Below, piece after piece: positions 25,282 to 39,714 of a stretch of DNA of 64,000 nt. Location: NCBI GenBank assembly GCA_000499405.2, contig HG738140.1:2685024-2749023 (forward strand), in the 5' to 3' direction. The first letter of the stretch is position 1, and the number at the start of each line of letters is the position of its first letter. The position numbers and the translations under genes were made by a program. The notes under the pieces were generated by a model that was not told the origin of the DNA, made no database searches, and worked only from the letters and a program-made list of their open reading frames with translations. The DNA comes from Onchocerca volvulus (taxonomy: Eukaryota > Nematoda > Chromadorea > Rhabditida > Onchocercidae).

Positions 25282-28200
25282 CTAAAAATATGCAAAATCA
25301 ATGATTCGTAAAATTTTCTTTTTTATATATAGTTTTACTTTTTTAAAAATTGTTTTGTGGAACAAAAAAAATTGTATGTCACTTTTTATTCTGACCGCTC
25401 AACACTTTTTCAAATTTTTGTTGGACTTTGAAACTAAAGCTATTGACTGAAATCTTTTGAACGTTATCGGAAGAATTGGCATAACTGCTCTAAAAAAAAA
25501 ACCATATTAAATCGAATAGCTAGCAGAGTATATTTTTAAAATATAAAAGGTTTTCCAATACTAAATCCTAGCAAGAAAAAAAAAGTTATTGTATCAATTG
25601 ATTTGATTAATAATACCATCAGAAAAGCAAAATTACTAACCCTTATAAAACCGCTGTCTTGCGATTGTTCTTGTTCTTGTTGCTGTAATGAAGGATTCTG
25701 CGGTGCCACAAATTCTCCTGCCAATTCTGTTTGTTGAAAATGAAGCTGTGGATTGACTGCATCACTAATAAATGAATCCTGTACAACAACGTTATGCGAT
25801 GCAGCAGAATATTCAGAATAATTGGAGCATGGAGTGGCGGCCCGAAAGGGAGAACTTTCGTCACGAATCCTACTTGCCGTAGCAGAATCTTCTTCAACTA
25901 TGCAAGAAGTATGTTGTGATTTGGTAGCTACTGATGCTGCAGAATATTGCTGTTGCTCTTTATGATTATTCAATGCGCATGATTTATTATATGGAGGTAC
26001 TTGACAAGAATGTCTCGGAACAGTAAACTGCTTCGATGATGCACTTGCAACTGATCCACGTGACTCAGAATGTACACTAGAGTGCAGTGAACTTTTGTTA
26101 CTTCGTGAAGACCTTGACCCAGAACTTGCAGAAGAATGGCGTGAAGTCCAACTTGCTGCACGATCTTCAGAAGTAAATACTTGCTGAGATGGAATTCGCG
26201 GCATCCTAAAATCTTGAGATGAGGTTGAAACATGAGAATGAGCTGACACTGCTATTTTCGGATTCTGAAAAGGCACTTCTTCTTGAATTACGCAAGATTC
26301 CGCAGGTGTCATCACAGAAATACCACGATTGTCAGATGTCGTATAAGGTTCTGAATGAGATTCATAGTTTTGAGCATCGTAAGATTGTTGAGAAATAATG
26401 GGATGTTGTTGCAAAGTAAGATGTGCATTTGCCATCGGATGATGTGGTGGTAGTCGAAATGGAACAGTTTCCTGGGATGAAATTGAATGTTGTGACGGAC
26501 TGAGTGGAGCTGCACGACTACGATATGGCAAATCTTGCAATGTGAAATCAGTCCGTATTTCTGGTGGTGGTAATGCAATCGATGGCTGATCATATACTCG
26601 CAGTTCTTGTGATGCACTAGAATGACAAGATGAAATTCGTAATTGAGAAGAATAAGAGCGCTGAGAAGAACATCGTTTTACGACTTTACCAGGAACACGG
26701 AATTGAGTTATTTCTTGAGAAGCTGGACGTGGAATGGGTGTTTGTAAAGCACTGTTTCTTTCTTGTAGAAGATTATGCGTCAATTCAGCTAATGATCTGA
26801 AATAAGATAAAGTAAAAAGAAGAAAATTCATTATAAATCCAAAGTGATTAAGAAAGATGGAAATTAAAAAGCTTCAAAAATAAAATTATTTTTGTTGTGA
26901 AGATAAAGAAAAATGTATCAACATAGAACTACTAGCTATTTGAAAAAGAATGAAATTAAGAAATTGTTTACGGAGCAATTGTCTTCAAACCATCCTCTAA
27001 TTTCAGTTTCTCCAGCAACATTTCAGAATAAAACCATCGAACACTTTTGAGAACCACTTTAGCAGCTTGACCAGGAGTATTTGCACCTTAAAAAAGAAAA
27101 AAGAATTGCAAAATTCATAATCATTCCGAAAAATACAATTCAGCAAATATAAAGTAATAACCAATTCGTCGATTCAATATTCCCCTTCCATTGTTTGACC
27201 AAGGTGGACAGAAAGGTATCTCTGGCGGCCAACAATCTGGTTGAGTGCCATCATACGGATCAGCCCATGGGAAATTGACATGCATCATCATATCATCCAA
27301 CAAATCTTAAAATAATAAGAAATATAGAAATAGCTGCTAATTGTCTATAATTATTCAGTACATGATGAAGTCAGTGTATGAAAATTCATACATTTAAAGT
27401 TTATCATCCGCTATTAATTATTATGCAATAATGCATCAAAACTGTGTCTCTATTGAGTTATGTTTTCCAATGAGACATGAATAAAATGTAAACTAAACGC
27501 CAATGAAATTAATAATTGAAAGTAATAATGTTTGCAATCAACTACCTTATTTCAAAATATAAGTTGAAAAACATGCGAAGACTGCTAACAATCGTGTGAA
27601 CAAAGAACCGACTGCGCCAAAAGAAAAGAATGCCTATTTATTTATAAAAGTTATCAGTCAAAATGAATCACTAATATATAACTTCATTCCTAAAATTTTA
27701 CTATATCATACTAAGATACTGAAACTATTCAAGATTAAAAGAACTAGAAATTTTAATATTAATTTAATTGAGCAGCCTACCTAATGCCTGTTCCTCAGTC
27801 ATTCGATCGACAATGATGTCTTCGTAAAGTTGAAGCAAAGGCAATGTTATGGTTTGCTGAAAAGCACTGTTGGAATGAAATTGATACAGCCAGATATAAC
27901 AATATTATTTTTTTGTTTAATGAAAAAAAAATGGAAAATGAGTTTAAAAATAGCATAAATATAGCATAAATAAGTCCGGAAACTAAATAAAATACCAACA
28001 TTATCAAAACCATTGCACATAGCCGGAGGCAGACACTGAGGTATATTTGAGCTTAAGAAAGCCGAGATCAAAGTTTTGTCACCAGATAAGCTCAGTTTAT
28101 TTCGTTCATCAGCAAAAACTACTAAAGTTCTGCATGTCGAATGATTCTGGATTTTAAAGACTGATTCAAAAATCGTCCGCACATCTGCACCCATCTGATC

Positions 28201-31200
28201 ATATCGAATTCGCAAAACTAAAATTAACAATATTACAAATTTTGAATAATAATTATAAACTTTGAATCTCAGTGACAAATGGAAGTGCAAGATACTAAAA
28301 TATTTTTATGTATATATATAATAATTTCGGGCAGAATATTTGTGTACAATACTATAATACTTTAGCTAACCCGAATTGCGAAAAAGTGACAGCTGATCCT
28401 CCAAAATTCTTTCACTAGAAAGAGGTACTGATGCAGAAGTTGGAATTGCCGTGACATCGTTTCCAGATATCGCCGAATTTAAATATTGTTCACTGACTTC
28501 ATTATCTGGCAATGAATGTGACATCCCGGAAGTGAGACCTACAGATGAAGCTAGTTCTTGAATTTCACTTGACTGCGTTTTCACTGTTTCCATGCTTTGC
28601 ATTTTTGATGCCATAACAGCTGAAGAGGAAATTATACTTTTTTTTTTCTTTCTTTTTTGCAGAAGAAATAAAAAATTCACCCCATCTTCAAAAATAATAG
28701 ATGGATTTACATTACATGAAGTCTCAAGCAATTAATCGAAAGAGTGAAAAAGCCGAATTTTTGCTTCCTGAATAAACAGCATATGCATGCTGGTAATCCT
28801 TATTTGTCATTCATGAAATATTGTGATTCCTGGGAGAAACACACGAACCTGAACTCTCCGTTTGAAGTAAATTGACATTTACGCCAATAGAACACCGCTG
28901 CACCATTCTTGCATCTGTACTTGTATCTTCCTCCATATTCCGTGAATCTTCAACATAATCTGCAACACCAATTATGCTAGTTGGCGATATCAAAGAAGTT
29001 TTTGCAAACTCAAACAGAAAATTAATGAAATGATGATTCAAAAACAATATCACAAGAGAAGAATAATGCATAAAATTCTGGCATATAAATTATGAACTTC
29101 AAGAAGTTATATAATTACTGAATATCATTAATAAACGAATATGAAGATGAAAAATACAAAATATGAAAATTTTTTACTTGGTCCAGAAAGTCCAAAGTGA
29201 TATTCCATAAAGCTTATATAATGTTTGAAAGCATACTTCAGAATATCTCTTTCAAGATCCACAATCGAATGCTTTTCAATTTCTGGAAAATTACATGATT
29301 GATTAAGAACATAAACATCAACAACGAGAGACATTACAAAAATAATAAATATTTTCTATACATTATAAGAAACAAATGTTGCAAACTGCGCTCACATTCT
29401 ATTTTTTCAGATCAAAAAAATTCAAATTTAAATTACCTTCTCGTTGTTCAAGAGTACTCAGGCTCAAGAGATCGTTATTCGGGTCATAAAACGGAACAGA
29501 CGGCGGCCAATAATCTGGATTATGCGACATGCCAAACCATGGCTTCCAGGGATAATGCATTGCTTCTAAGAATCTGTTGAGCATTGCACGTACATCAGAA
29601 GTATTGGCAATATTAATTTCTAGATTTGGTAAGCATCTAACCAACGGAATTGAAACAAGCTGAAAAACTACGGCTAGTCTCATTCCACATTTTGATGTAA
29701 CAAACTGAACGTTGTGAGATAACGGAAATTTTTTTTTTTTTATTATTTAGAAGAGTACTGAACACTAGAGCTACAATAAAAAACGAAAATCAGTCCCAGC
29801 AATTGAAAATGCAAACTCTAACACAAAATATTAGTGGGTCTATAATGAGAAAGTAGCATCTAACAAGCTTAAGTAATTCTATTTCATCTAAATTTTCTAA
29901 AAATTATTAAAACAAATCAAAATATAACCTCATCATCATCGACGCCTTCCTCATCAGCCTCTTCTCGCTCTCTCCATTTGTTTTTTAAATTTCTAATAAC
30001 GGATGAGTGTAAACAAGCATCGACGATGTATTTACTACCATGCAACTTTAAGTCACCGTCTCGACTCACATGTATTGTAGCAATTTTATTGTCACTTAAC
30101 GCATTATACTGAGCAATATATAATTCTATTTTCTTCAGCTTCTCAGTTGCATCTTCTTCAGTGTATTTTTTCTCTGAAATTCCTTTCTTCATTCCTTCCA
30201 AATTTCAAAAAACTACTAATCCCTGTCGTAGAAATCTATTACATTCCAAAATTAAAGATAAAAAAGATTTGCAGGTTATTCGTAGGCAGAATCAATAATC
30301 ATATTTACATGAATTTCACAGCTCAAATCACAATAGTTCGCAACCAGTTGAAGTCGTTACCCGGTAAAGTGAGAGTGTCAGACAGATATAAATGTGGAGA
30401 GAAGCAATCCCAGAAAAAAATAATAAAATCATTCGAAAACGGATAGAATTAGAAATTTCACATTAAAATACAAACTTTTTTCTGCGCACGGTAAAACGCC
30501 AGCTGGAGATACAAATGTAATATAATCTTGACCTGGTTTTGGATCTTCTGACCGTTTCCGCTTTTTTCCTGCAAAATGAAGAAGCAAAATGCATTTAAAA
30601 AATACTATAACAAGAAATATTATAATGGTGTATTGGCAAAACTAATATACTTAAAGGAACGAAATTGATTAAAGTATATTAGTTTTGCCAATATCATTTT
30701 TGCTAAAGACCATAACTGAATTATTACTTAAGTCCAGTCCGAAGTTTAAGTGGTTACGAAAATTGGGTAGTTACAACTTTTTTATGTAACAATGGGTAAC
30801 CATTAACTAAATAGTTCTTTCTAAATTGCAGTCCAAAAAGTTTATGGACATGAATGTGTTTCATGAGAATCTGTGCTTGATGATCAAAAATAGCAAACAC
30901 GAATCACGAAGATGAACTTACTTGAATGTCCAGTTCTCTTTTCAGCATCTGATAGACCTTCCACGGAAGGAGAAAGAATACTGGATGCTGGACTGGAACG
31001 AGATGGTGTCAAGATCGATGGCCGACTGGAATTATATAAGTGATAAATAATTGAATGAAATAAAAGGAAACGATATACAAAAAGCATCAAAAAGGATAAT
31101 AAAATCAATAATATGTTCTGAAGACTTCATTAATTCATACAAGTCATAATTTTTTTTAAAATTAATTGTGAAAAAATCGTAATTTTTTTGATTTTTTTTA

Positions 31201-34200
31201 AATTGATCTTTGTTTCACTCATTACCGAGATAAGAACAAATTCCCTTTAGCCTACAATCAAATCATAACGAACTGAAAAATCATATGCTTAGCTTTTCAA
31301 ACTCTATGATTAACAAAATCAAACCAACTTCAATTGGTCGGGAAAAGTTCGTTCAAGCGGTCCATTTGCTCTGGCAATTGCGCGCTCTACCTCTTGCACT
31401 TCATATATCATCTTCGAGTTATCAGAATCCATAGGAATATGTCCTTGCCTGATGATATTTTGCCGAACATCAAACTTCCGTTCTTCTATACCTGCTGCTT
31501 CTTAAATACAACTAACATTTACAAACAATCGATATAGTCTTCGATATAGTCCGAAAATTTAGTTGATGATGGCAGATCTAAAATTCGAGCAAACTGGCAG
31601 AAAGAACTGCACAGCTCTACAAAAAATAAGAAAATCCATATGAACAACAATACCAAGATTAGCCAATATAGTGCAGCATTACAAATTAACTTAAATAAAA
31701 AGAAAAAAAAAATGTCAATGTCAACGAAATAATGTCATCAATAAACGGTAGATGAAGAGAAAATAGAACGTCTACGAGTTCATTTTTCAAGTTTACTATT
31801 TGTCTCAAAAAATAGCGAACTTAAAAAATGAACTCCTCGGTGTTCTCTATCCTGTCCATCTACCAAATATTACAGCACCTGAAACACTGTATAAATGCAG
31901 ATATCTATATTTCGAATTATCAAAAAAAGCATAAATCAAATAAAAAAATGACACCTGATGTAATAGTGGATGTAGGTGCCGGTGATTCACTTGAATTCCT
32001 CGGAAATGTATTGCTCGCAACGTTACTTGAAATATTACAGGCCTGGTTGAAGTTTGCAACTTTTCCAGCATTCTGCATGAAATTATACAACGATTCTTCT
32101 TCAAAATCGTCTAACTCGAAATCATTACCCACAATCTCTTCACCTTCACTAACTGCTACATCTTCCAAACCACTTGTTGACGCACCATAATCATGCCGCC
32201 TGCAATATTCTACCAATGTCGGTAATTCATTTGGAAAAATCGCCTTTAATAGAGGTGCATCTTTTTTTATCATGCTTTAACCTCATATGAGAAAATCATA
32301 TTACGACTAACAATATGAAATGCTATTAAAATTAACAAATTTCAAAATCTTAAAGCACAAACTTACGTAGCATTAGCACAGGCTCCTCCTTGCCCAATCC
32401 ATATTCTTTTTGGCCGTGTAACTTCCGCCATGTCAAAATCAGCAGTCTCCACTTTTTTCCTAAATATTGAACTTCATAACAAAGAAAGAAATTTTAATAA
32501 AATAGTTTCTATATAAACAGAGTTTATATGCTCAAAATCTTTATTATCTTTCAAAATAGTTTCGTGCAAAACAAGAACATTAAGGAATTAAGAAATAGGA
32601 AGCATACTCATCACTGTCAAAATTCTTTTTACCACCCATACGTTGTTTAAGTTGCATCTGTCTTCTGATATATCTTGCACGTAAAGCACCAAAAAGTACT
32701 TTCACTTTATCCCACTCCGGAAACGCAGATAGTATAGAGCCAGGCCCATATACAGGAAAACCAGCTGCTGTCGCTTCCGAAATGGCTGCTTTTCGTCCCT
32801 TAACAATGTGAATATTTAAAGGAAGCAAGACATAGCTCAGAACCATTATAAAATTCACACAAATCAACTAAAATAAGAAACTGACATTGGAGAACTCTAG
32901 ACTTCATAATATTCTCAGCTTCGAATATAAAATCCGGCATATATCAAAGTGATAAAATTTGCAATGAAATCAGTTCTTTTTTATTTAGCTAATGCAGCAT
33001 GTTGCGAATAAATTTGTATGATGCTAATTTGAAACAAACACATAATACAAGAAATTTTCAATTAACTGCAGTATCTTAAAGAAACGGCATACCTTTTTCC
33101 AAGCTTCCTTTGGATTCATTCCCAGAATTATATCTTTTCGACAACGTCGTTCAATTTCTTTTGCTCTAGCTTCCACTAGCCTTATTGGTTTACAACGTTC
33201 ATGATGTATTGGATACAACTGACTAACAACAACGCCATCTACCATTTTAATACGTGCTATTTCACCTAGAATTTAAAATGACAAGCGTTTTTTATAGGAA
33301 ATAGATTTTAAAAATGACAACAAACGGATTACCATTTTTGTAAGTTTGATGTAAGGTGTCGCAGCGTGAACATCTAAAATGTATTGTTCGCCCTGACTTT
33401 GAATGAGATGCATGCCTGTAGAGCCGAACCTCATCCGGATTAAGAGGTACTGTCAGTGAAGTTTGCTTGAAGCGGCGTGAAAAAGACAGGTAATACGGAG
33501 AATTTGGCGGAGCTCTAAAATACTCAGCTTTAATTTGAAACATCATTAATGTATAACTAATCTATAATTAGTTAAATTTTCAAATGTAGTCTGGAAAACA
33601 GCAAATATAAGGTAGATATACGAAAAACTTTTTCGTATATCAAGAAAAGATAATTATTCTAATAAATTCGATTGTATCAATATTTAGACTGATTTTGACA
33701 TTTCTTTCATTTTTTGTTCTCATATAATTAACGGATTAGTTTGAAGTATCATACAAAACATCTTCCCAGAAGTTGAAATATTTGCAAAATTCTTTTACAA
33801 TTTTGTGAGCTAGATGAGTGCAAAATGTATGATGGTACTTTCTTTATGATACCGTACCACTCCTTTGTGATAGTAAACAAGCGAGACTTACACAATTGGA
33901 GCATTGATACCAGGAATTAGAGGATTCACATTGTTCGCTTGATATTTGATTCTGTTATTTTCTCGCAATGATTGATTAGTATCTGCACCGTCACTACCAT
34001 TAACCTCAGAACCGTATCTCGCTTCAGTTCCCTTTTCTGCATATTGTGCGTCCTATACAAAAAATTGAAAATAAGCTCACTGATATAGACGATTTAAATT
34101 ATTCTTTTCGGAAGAAATTTTCAGTAAAAGTGAGCTCACATTTTTTTTTACTATTCATTTACTGAATTAAAAAGAGATATTAAGCAGTATGCATCACAAA

Positions 34201-36266
34201 TAGATATAATATATGTAATAATATACAGCAATGAAAGGTTAGATGGCTCTGATTACATGTAGAAATTCATGTCCATAGTCAGGATCCAAAAACTGAAAGT
34301 TTATTTTTTATCTGCATTTTTTTGATTTTTGTTTCATTTGTTTGCAATATTCTAGTTGTTGAGATATTAAAACTTCGTCTTCTCGCCTATATCCGAATGG
34401 AACTTTCTAAAATGATCACGAAAATTTTCCTAAGTTTTCAACTTTCAAAGTTAAAAAAGGAAAATTAAAACCTTGTGACGACAATTTTTCTTTTTGAAAT
34501 AGGATAAGAAAAATTTTTGATCTAATCAAGGCATTAAAGAAAGAATTATGACGTAATACATTGGTTTTTCTACGAATTTTAAAAAATCTGCACTTTTACA
34601 ATTGACCAACAGATACACACAAAATTTTGGAGATGGGCATGAGTCTTAAGTCTGAATCTATAACAAATAACAACAGAAGAATCCCTGGTTTTTTTGATTA
34701 AAATCGGTTACTCCCTTTCCGCGCATTTTACTAAGATAAAAATCACAGATGATTTCGCCTCTCAACAAACTTGATTAAATTTATTCTTGTAGTTGTTTAA
34801 AAAAAAAAAAAAAGAAAAGGCACAAATACACAGATGTTTTTAAGAAATATAGATAAGATTTATGAGAAAAAGTAACATTTCGAATGAAATTCAAATGAAA
34901 GCTAGTTTACCAATTCATCCAGCATTCGGCTTTTCACTCTTACTGTCGTAGTAGATACTTGACTGCCTGTTATTTTCGTTATTAATTCAGCACCTTCACG
35001 TGAGTTAATTTCCGAACTCTTATATTTGCGTAAAACATCTCTTACTCGTGGATTTAGCCAATCCACATTACACGGTGGACCTGGAATATTTATTATAATA
35101 TTCTGGAAAAAATGCAATCTCATTTAAGCAATCCAATTTTTGTTAATTGAAATCTTGAAATCAATATTATATAAAGTAAAATCGATAAATAATTTCATTT
35201 TCTATAATACTTACGATATGTACGAAATGTAGGTGGCGTCCATACAACAGCAGCACTTTGACGGTCCTGCAAGCCATTGTTATCTTGCCTTTCCTCAACA
35301 TCCTCTCTTATCGGACCTGGTTCTTGCACTACTCGATTGGCACCCAATCTCAAAGTACTTTCGCCATTTTGGTTAGCGTTTTCTTTCGTACTGCAGTTTA
35401 AGACATCATAACCTCTTGTATTTCTCGGAGAATGCCCTACATATCGGTTACTGACGGAATAATCTACTTGACTTGTCTCACTAATAGATGCATTATCTTC
35501 TCCAAAGCTCTGGACCGATAGAGCTGAAAAATACAATAGTCAGAAGCACAGTACACTGCATTTTTCCTAGTCAGCTAAAAATAATTGAAAAATGAATGCT
35601 GACAATCTACAACTATTTCCTCGAATTACTCATTTCAGTTTTAAATTTCCGAAAATGTTTAATACAGAATTAAAAGAAATAGTTGGTGGATTAAATTTTG
35701 TGAGCGTATTATTTATCTAAGCGAACTTTCAACCAACTTTTTAATTTCAATTGAACTTTAAAATCTGAGTAGTGCTTAATATACGGAATAGTAAACCAAT
35801 CCTTTATCTCAAAATAGTATTCGTAACGAATCCAAAAAACCTCAAATATGCAAAAAATTTCAAATAAACTGATCAAGTGCTGTGGATTGGTTTAAGAGAA
35901 GAAGCTTGTTGTGTTAATTACTTATGAAATTCTTCCATATTCAAAATGTGTCCACCAAAGTGGCTGTTAACTAGTAAAAGATATTTTAAATGAGAAGACA
36001 GGAAAACCGTTTTCTGAACAAGTTTGTTCATCGTATTCCATTGGTTCAGTTTTAACTGTTCGCAATCGTGCATATGTCTTAACGGATTGTTGAGAATAAT
36101 CGCGACTATACAAGCCATTAACACTACCCTGGTCGCTATTAATAGAACCGTTATCCGCGCCAGAAGAGTTATTTTTTGAGAGATGGATTTCCTCCAAAAA
36201 CTGCTGATCCTCATTTTCGTACTGAGAATCGACGATTAATGCACCGTGTTCAGGAGTAAACGCCAT
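25135..36266 (-). CDS. Nuclear protein: FLYWCH-like zinc finger, two NRF1/EWG-like domains and PHD finger
   Basis: Likely transcription or chromatin factor, about 25 exons and 1750 residues. Exons: 36008-36266, 35215-35523, 34911-35080, 33892-34052, 33333-33514, 33093-33265, 32608-32798, 32367-32459, 31955-32274, ~31527-31616, ~31329-31497, 30922-31025, 30476-30568, 29929-30194, 29437-29704, 29178-29282, 28849-28959, 28371-28619, 28000-28217, 27781-27856, 27162-27305, 26972-27086, 25641-26796, ~25406-25489, 25135-25281. A C-x2-C...HH-x2-C finger lies about residues 345-385. Two modules resembling the NRF1/EWG DNA-binding domain lie about 770-985 (DYWPPSVPF) and 1095-1290 (MTEEQA, CWPPEIPF; NRF1 has WWPEDIPW). 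A Ser/Gln-rich region (1289-1674) precedes a C-terminal PHD finger (CAC, CNRCHKNFH, YYCASC). A KKRKR nuclear signal is near 741. ATG 36266 follows an in-frame TGA; an acceptor TTTTAG at 36287 could receive a trans-spliced leader. The exon 10/11, 11/12 and 24/25 junctions are weak, so two genes are possible. Confidence 0.75.
30631..30693. repeat. 22-bp perfect inverted repeat with 19-base loop
   Basis: The left arm 30631-30652 begins TATTGGCAAAACTAATATAC; the right arm 30672-30693 is its exact reverse complement. It lies in the intron between two exons of the NRF1-like gene and would form a strong hairpin on either strand. Confidence 0.92.
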
Positions 36267-39200
36267 GTAATGATATCACAGCTATTCTAAAATTCCATTT
36301 TGTTTATAGCTTAAAGATAAATTTTTCGAGAAAAAATTTTGCATTTTTTAAAATTCACTTCTCACATTTTGTTAACTCTTCACCAATCCATTTTGAGTTG
36401 AAGTAAAAAGGACCTATCAAATAATAGGAATCACCATAAATCTCCAAGGAATTCTCTACGGATGTGATCACGATGTCTTCTGAAGAATAACTTAATATGA
36501 AGTTCTAAGGCTTCATATTTCATGGCGAGATAATATACATTCTGTAAGAAACGAGAAGTATTTTGTGTTACTTACAGCAAAACTGTAAGTGTATTATATC
36601 AAGTAAGCTTCACTTGAACTACTTTTTTTGAATTGAACGGATCCCTTTATAATAATATTAAATAATTAATTCATCTTAAAAGATATATTAAATTATTTGG
36701 TAAGATTATTCTGTGCCAATAATTCTCAAAATCATGATAACTTGGAAATTCCTACCTCGTCGAGACAAACTTCAGCAAAGTTCTCAGTTGAAATTTATTT
36801 CTTTTCCAGTGATAGAACAACTTCCAGAAAAGTAAATATGCTATAAAGGCCTAAAAAAAAATCTTTTATCAATCCTGTTACTAAAAAAAAAAAAACAATG
36901 CAATTCTGCTTAGTCAAAATTAAGTTCTCACAGTTTACTTCTGATCCCATATAATTAAGTTTAAGCCATTACTTGAACTGTTTTTTCCGGTATAGTGAAA
37001 TACAACGGAATAAAAGTAAGTTTGGAAAGTACCTTTCAAAACAATTTAGACTTAATCTTATGACGTCAATTCCATCATCTTCATATCGTGCTCATGTCTT
37101 ATTAGTTAGAATAATTAAATAACGCTGATAAATCAATTCATTAATTTATCATTATTGAACTCTCGACGTCAACTGAACAATAAAAATGTGCTGTTATTAA
37201 CTATTCCTTTGTCTCACTAATAAATTTATTTTCTTTTTCTTCATATTTTATTTCACTTCCAAAACAAATTAAATGTAGTTTAGTTTTTCTTGATTGACCA
37301 GCTAAGAACATAACTAGTTGGACGATTAATATAAGATGTTAACGATTAGTTTCCTCGCCAAATCCGAACAGTAGAAACAGTAACATTTAAATGCGGTCAA
37401 GAATCAGACTGTCAATATAGGAACTAGCCAGAAAAAATGCATTTCCACTATTATTGAAATCATCTGATCGTATCATAATAAAATGATCGGTATAAATATT
37501 ATCGTTATTCTCACAAGGTATTCTAAAACTATATTTAAGCAGCACATTTTCTCGGAATCTTTCTTGAGTAAACTGATCGCTAAGCTTACCAACAAGTCAA
37601 ATTTTCGACGAAATCACAACGTCATCTTCTTTGCTAGTAATTAATTAAATGAATATTCTATCTATATTATTTTTAATGCTTACAAGTTCATATTCCCTGT
37701 CAAATAGATCTAATTTAATTAAGTACCTTTAGTTGAAGGAAGACTTGTGTTATTGCAGAAATATCTCCAAACCTATACACCTTGATTTCTTTCCCCATCC
37801 ATCAGAATCATCCAATTCTCATCGACATCCATCAAGCAACTCATTTAACTGACATGTATAACTGATAGGAATATGGCCGCAGCCCGAACAATCAATACCA
37901 TAATGCAACTAATGTTGTCGCTCCACGAAACGTGCTTCATTGTGCAGCCATATTGTTCGTTTCCTTCAGAAGTTTTTTTTTTTTCTTTGTTTTTAACATT
38001 TCTGTTATGTCTTTATGATAAGATAACAAAGATTGCTAATAGAGCATCGTCAGTTAATTGTCATCCTACTTGCAATATTCATTTAGTGTTGGTGACAAAG
38101 AATATCATTTGGAAACAATTCAAATCAAAATTCAAGAAGTAATTTGTTAAATTGAAAAATTATATGCTTTTAAAGAGATCTCAGTCAATCAAAAATTGCA
38201 AATTATTAAAATCTTCCGGAAAAAAATTATCTCTCTATCTAGAAAAAGAGAAAAAAATTTGTCTAAATTATTAGAATCTTTCATGCATTTTCATTAAATA
38301 TTCAATCATCATTCTCCTTTAATTTGCTCAACTTATATTTTAAACTTTTGATAGTAATTAATTGTTATTCAATTAAAGTTTATATATGATTTCAAATTAG
38401 TTGATTTTAATTTCTACAGCTTTTTGATAGCCTATTGCTTAGTACTTCTGACATCGATTTGTAGCACAGTTAAATAAAATTTTAAATTTTGAATAGTTTT
38501 AAAATGTTAAATTTAAAATGATTACAAGTTTATATTTTAAATGATTTTCGCGTTACTAAACCTTACAACTTTATGAGCATAATTGTTTTTTTTTTTTTTC
38601 GTAAAATGAGTAATAAAGTATTTTCAAATAGATTCCATCAATAATATCGACTATGATCCGAAAATGGAACTGATATTGCTTGAGATGAAAAGTTATTAAA
38701 TTACATTTCATTCATATCAAAGTTTATTTCTATGGAAATTGCATGAACTATGAAATTCATGAAATTTAATAGTGTTTCGATGAAATTTCTATAAAATTTA
38801 TTGGTATTCCCGCGAATTCTCGGAAATGCTGCCGAAAAATTCGAAAAATCAGCTGTCTAGACATTAATTAAATTTTAAATTTCTTACAGGCAATTATCTC
38901 AATAATCTTTGTGCTAATTTAATTATGTCGAAAATTTACTTCCGCAATTGTATCAATCTTTTTTGACAATTCATGCTAATTATCCAGTTAATTTCCTTTT
39001 GGCTTTTATGATCGTTGTAAAATATTCGATATCATTCCCACTCCCAACTAAGTATATAATATTCGATGATTTAGTTTAATATATTGCACAAAAAAAAAAA
39101 CGAATTACGGAGTTATCAAACTTTCTAACACGACTTTTCACCCGAACAACAATACGAGGAATCTTTCGGTAGCCGTTTTCATTATCAATCACGATCGTAT

Positions 39201-39601
39201 TCCTCTTTCCCGCCACTTTTTTTTAAATTCAAATTATTTGAATTGTTATTCTCAAGTATCACGTCGATAAAATGCATTATATCGTAGTTGTGGCGAAAAA
39301 TTACGTTATAACGAAACCTTTTCCACACAATAGAAGATAATTTCTACGAAAAGGCTTCTAATCTCTAAACCTCATCACAAATGCTACTTTCTGGTTTGTT
39401 AAAAATAAACTCGTAGCATGATGATAATTGTCTTGCAGATAATTTGCACTTTAAAATTTTTTTTTTTTTAGTGTTCATTTCTGATTGAAAACTTTTGCAA
39501 ACGATACTGATTTATTCACACTAAGCTTTATTGGAATGAATGAAAATTCATTAGAATTTTAAAAATTAATCTGAATCATTTCCATTAGTTAAAAGATATT
39601 A

Positions 39602-39664
<63 letters not shown>

Positions 39665-39714
39665 GTAATAATACACGAGGGATTATTTAATTACAAAATT
39701 AAAGATATTTTTTA
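36267..39714. other. 3.4-kb intergenic region, no gene supported
   Basis: It lies upstream of the large nuclear-protein gene and downstream of the tetraspan gene, both on the minus strand. An open frame at 37873-38142 (+) has no splice context or family likeness. I see no RNA gene or element. The (AAT)n microsatellite lies at its left-transcribed edge. Confidence 0.5.
39604..39663. repeat. (AAT)n microsatellite, about 20 units
   Basis: A nearly perfect run of AAT triplets begins at 39604, broken only near the end by AGTAAT. It lies about 50 bases past the stop codon of the minus-strand tetraspan gene, so it is probably in the 3' UTR or just after it. Confidence 0.95.

Noticed and set aside
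25643..26617. Several alternative minus-strand frames
   Set aside because: They are out-of-frame shadows of the 1156-base Ser/Gln-rich exon of the NRF1-like gene.
37873..38142. 89-codon plus-strand frame in the intergenic region
   Set aside because: No splice context and no family likeness, and it runs into T-rich sequence.
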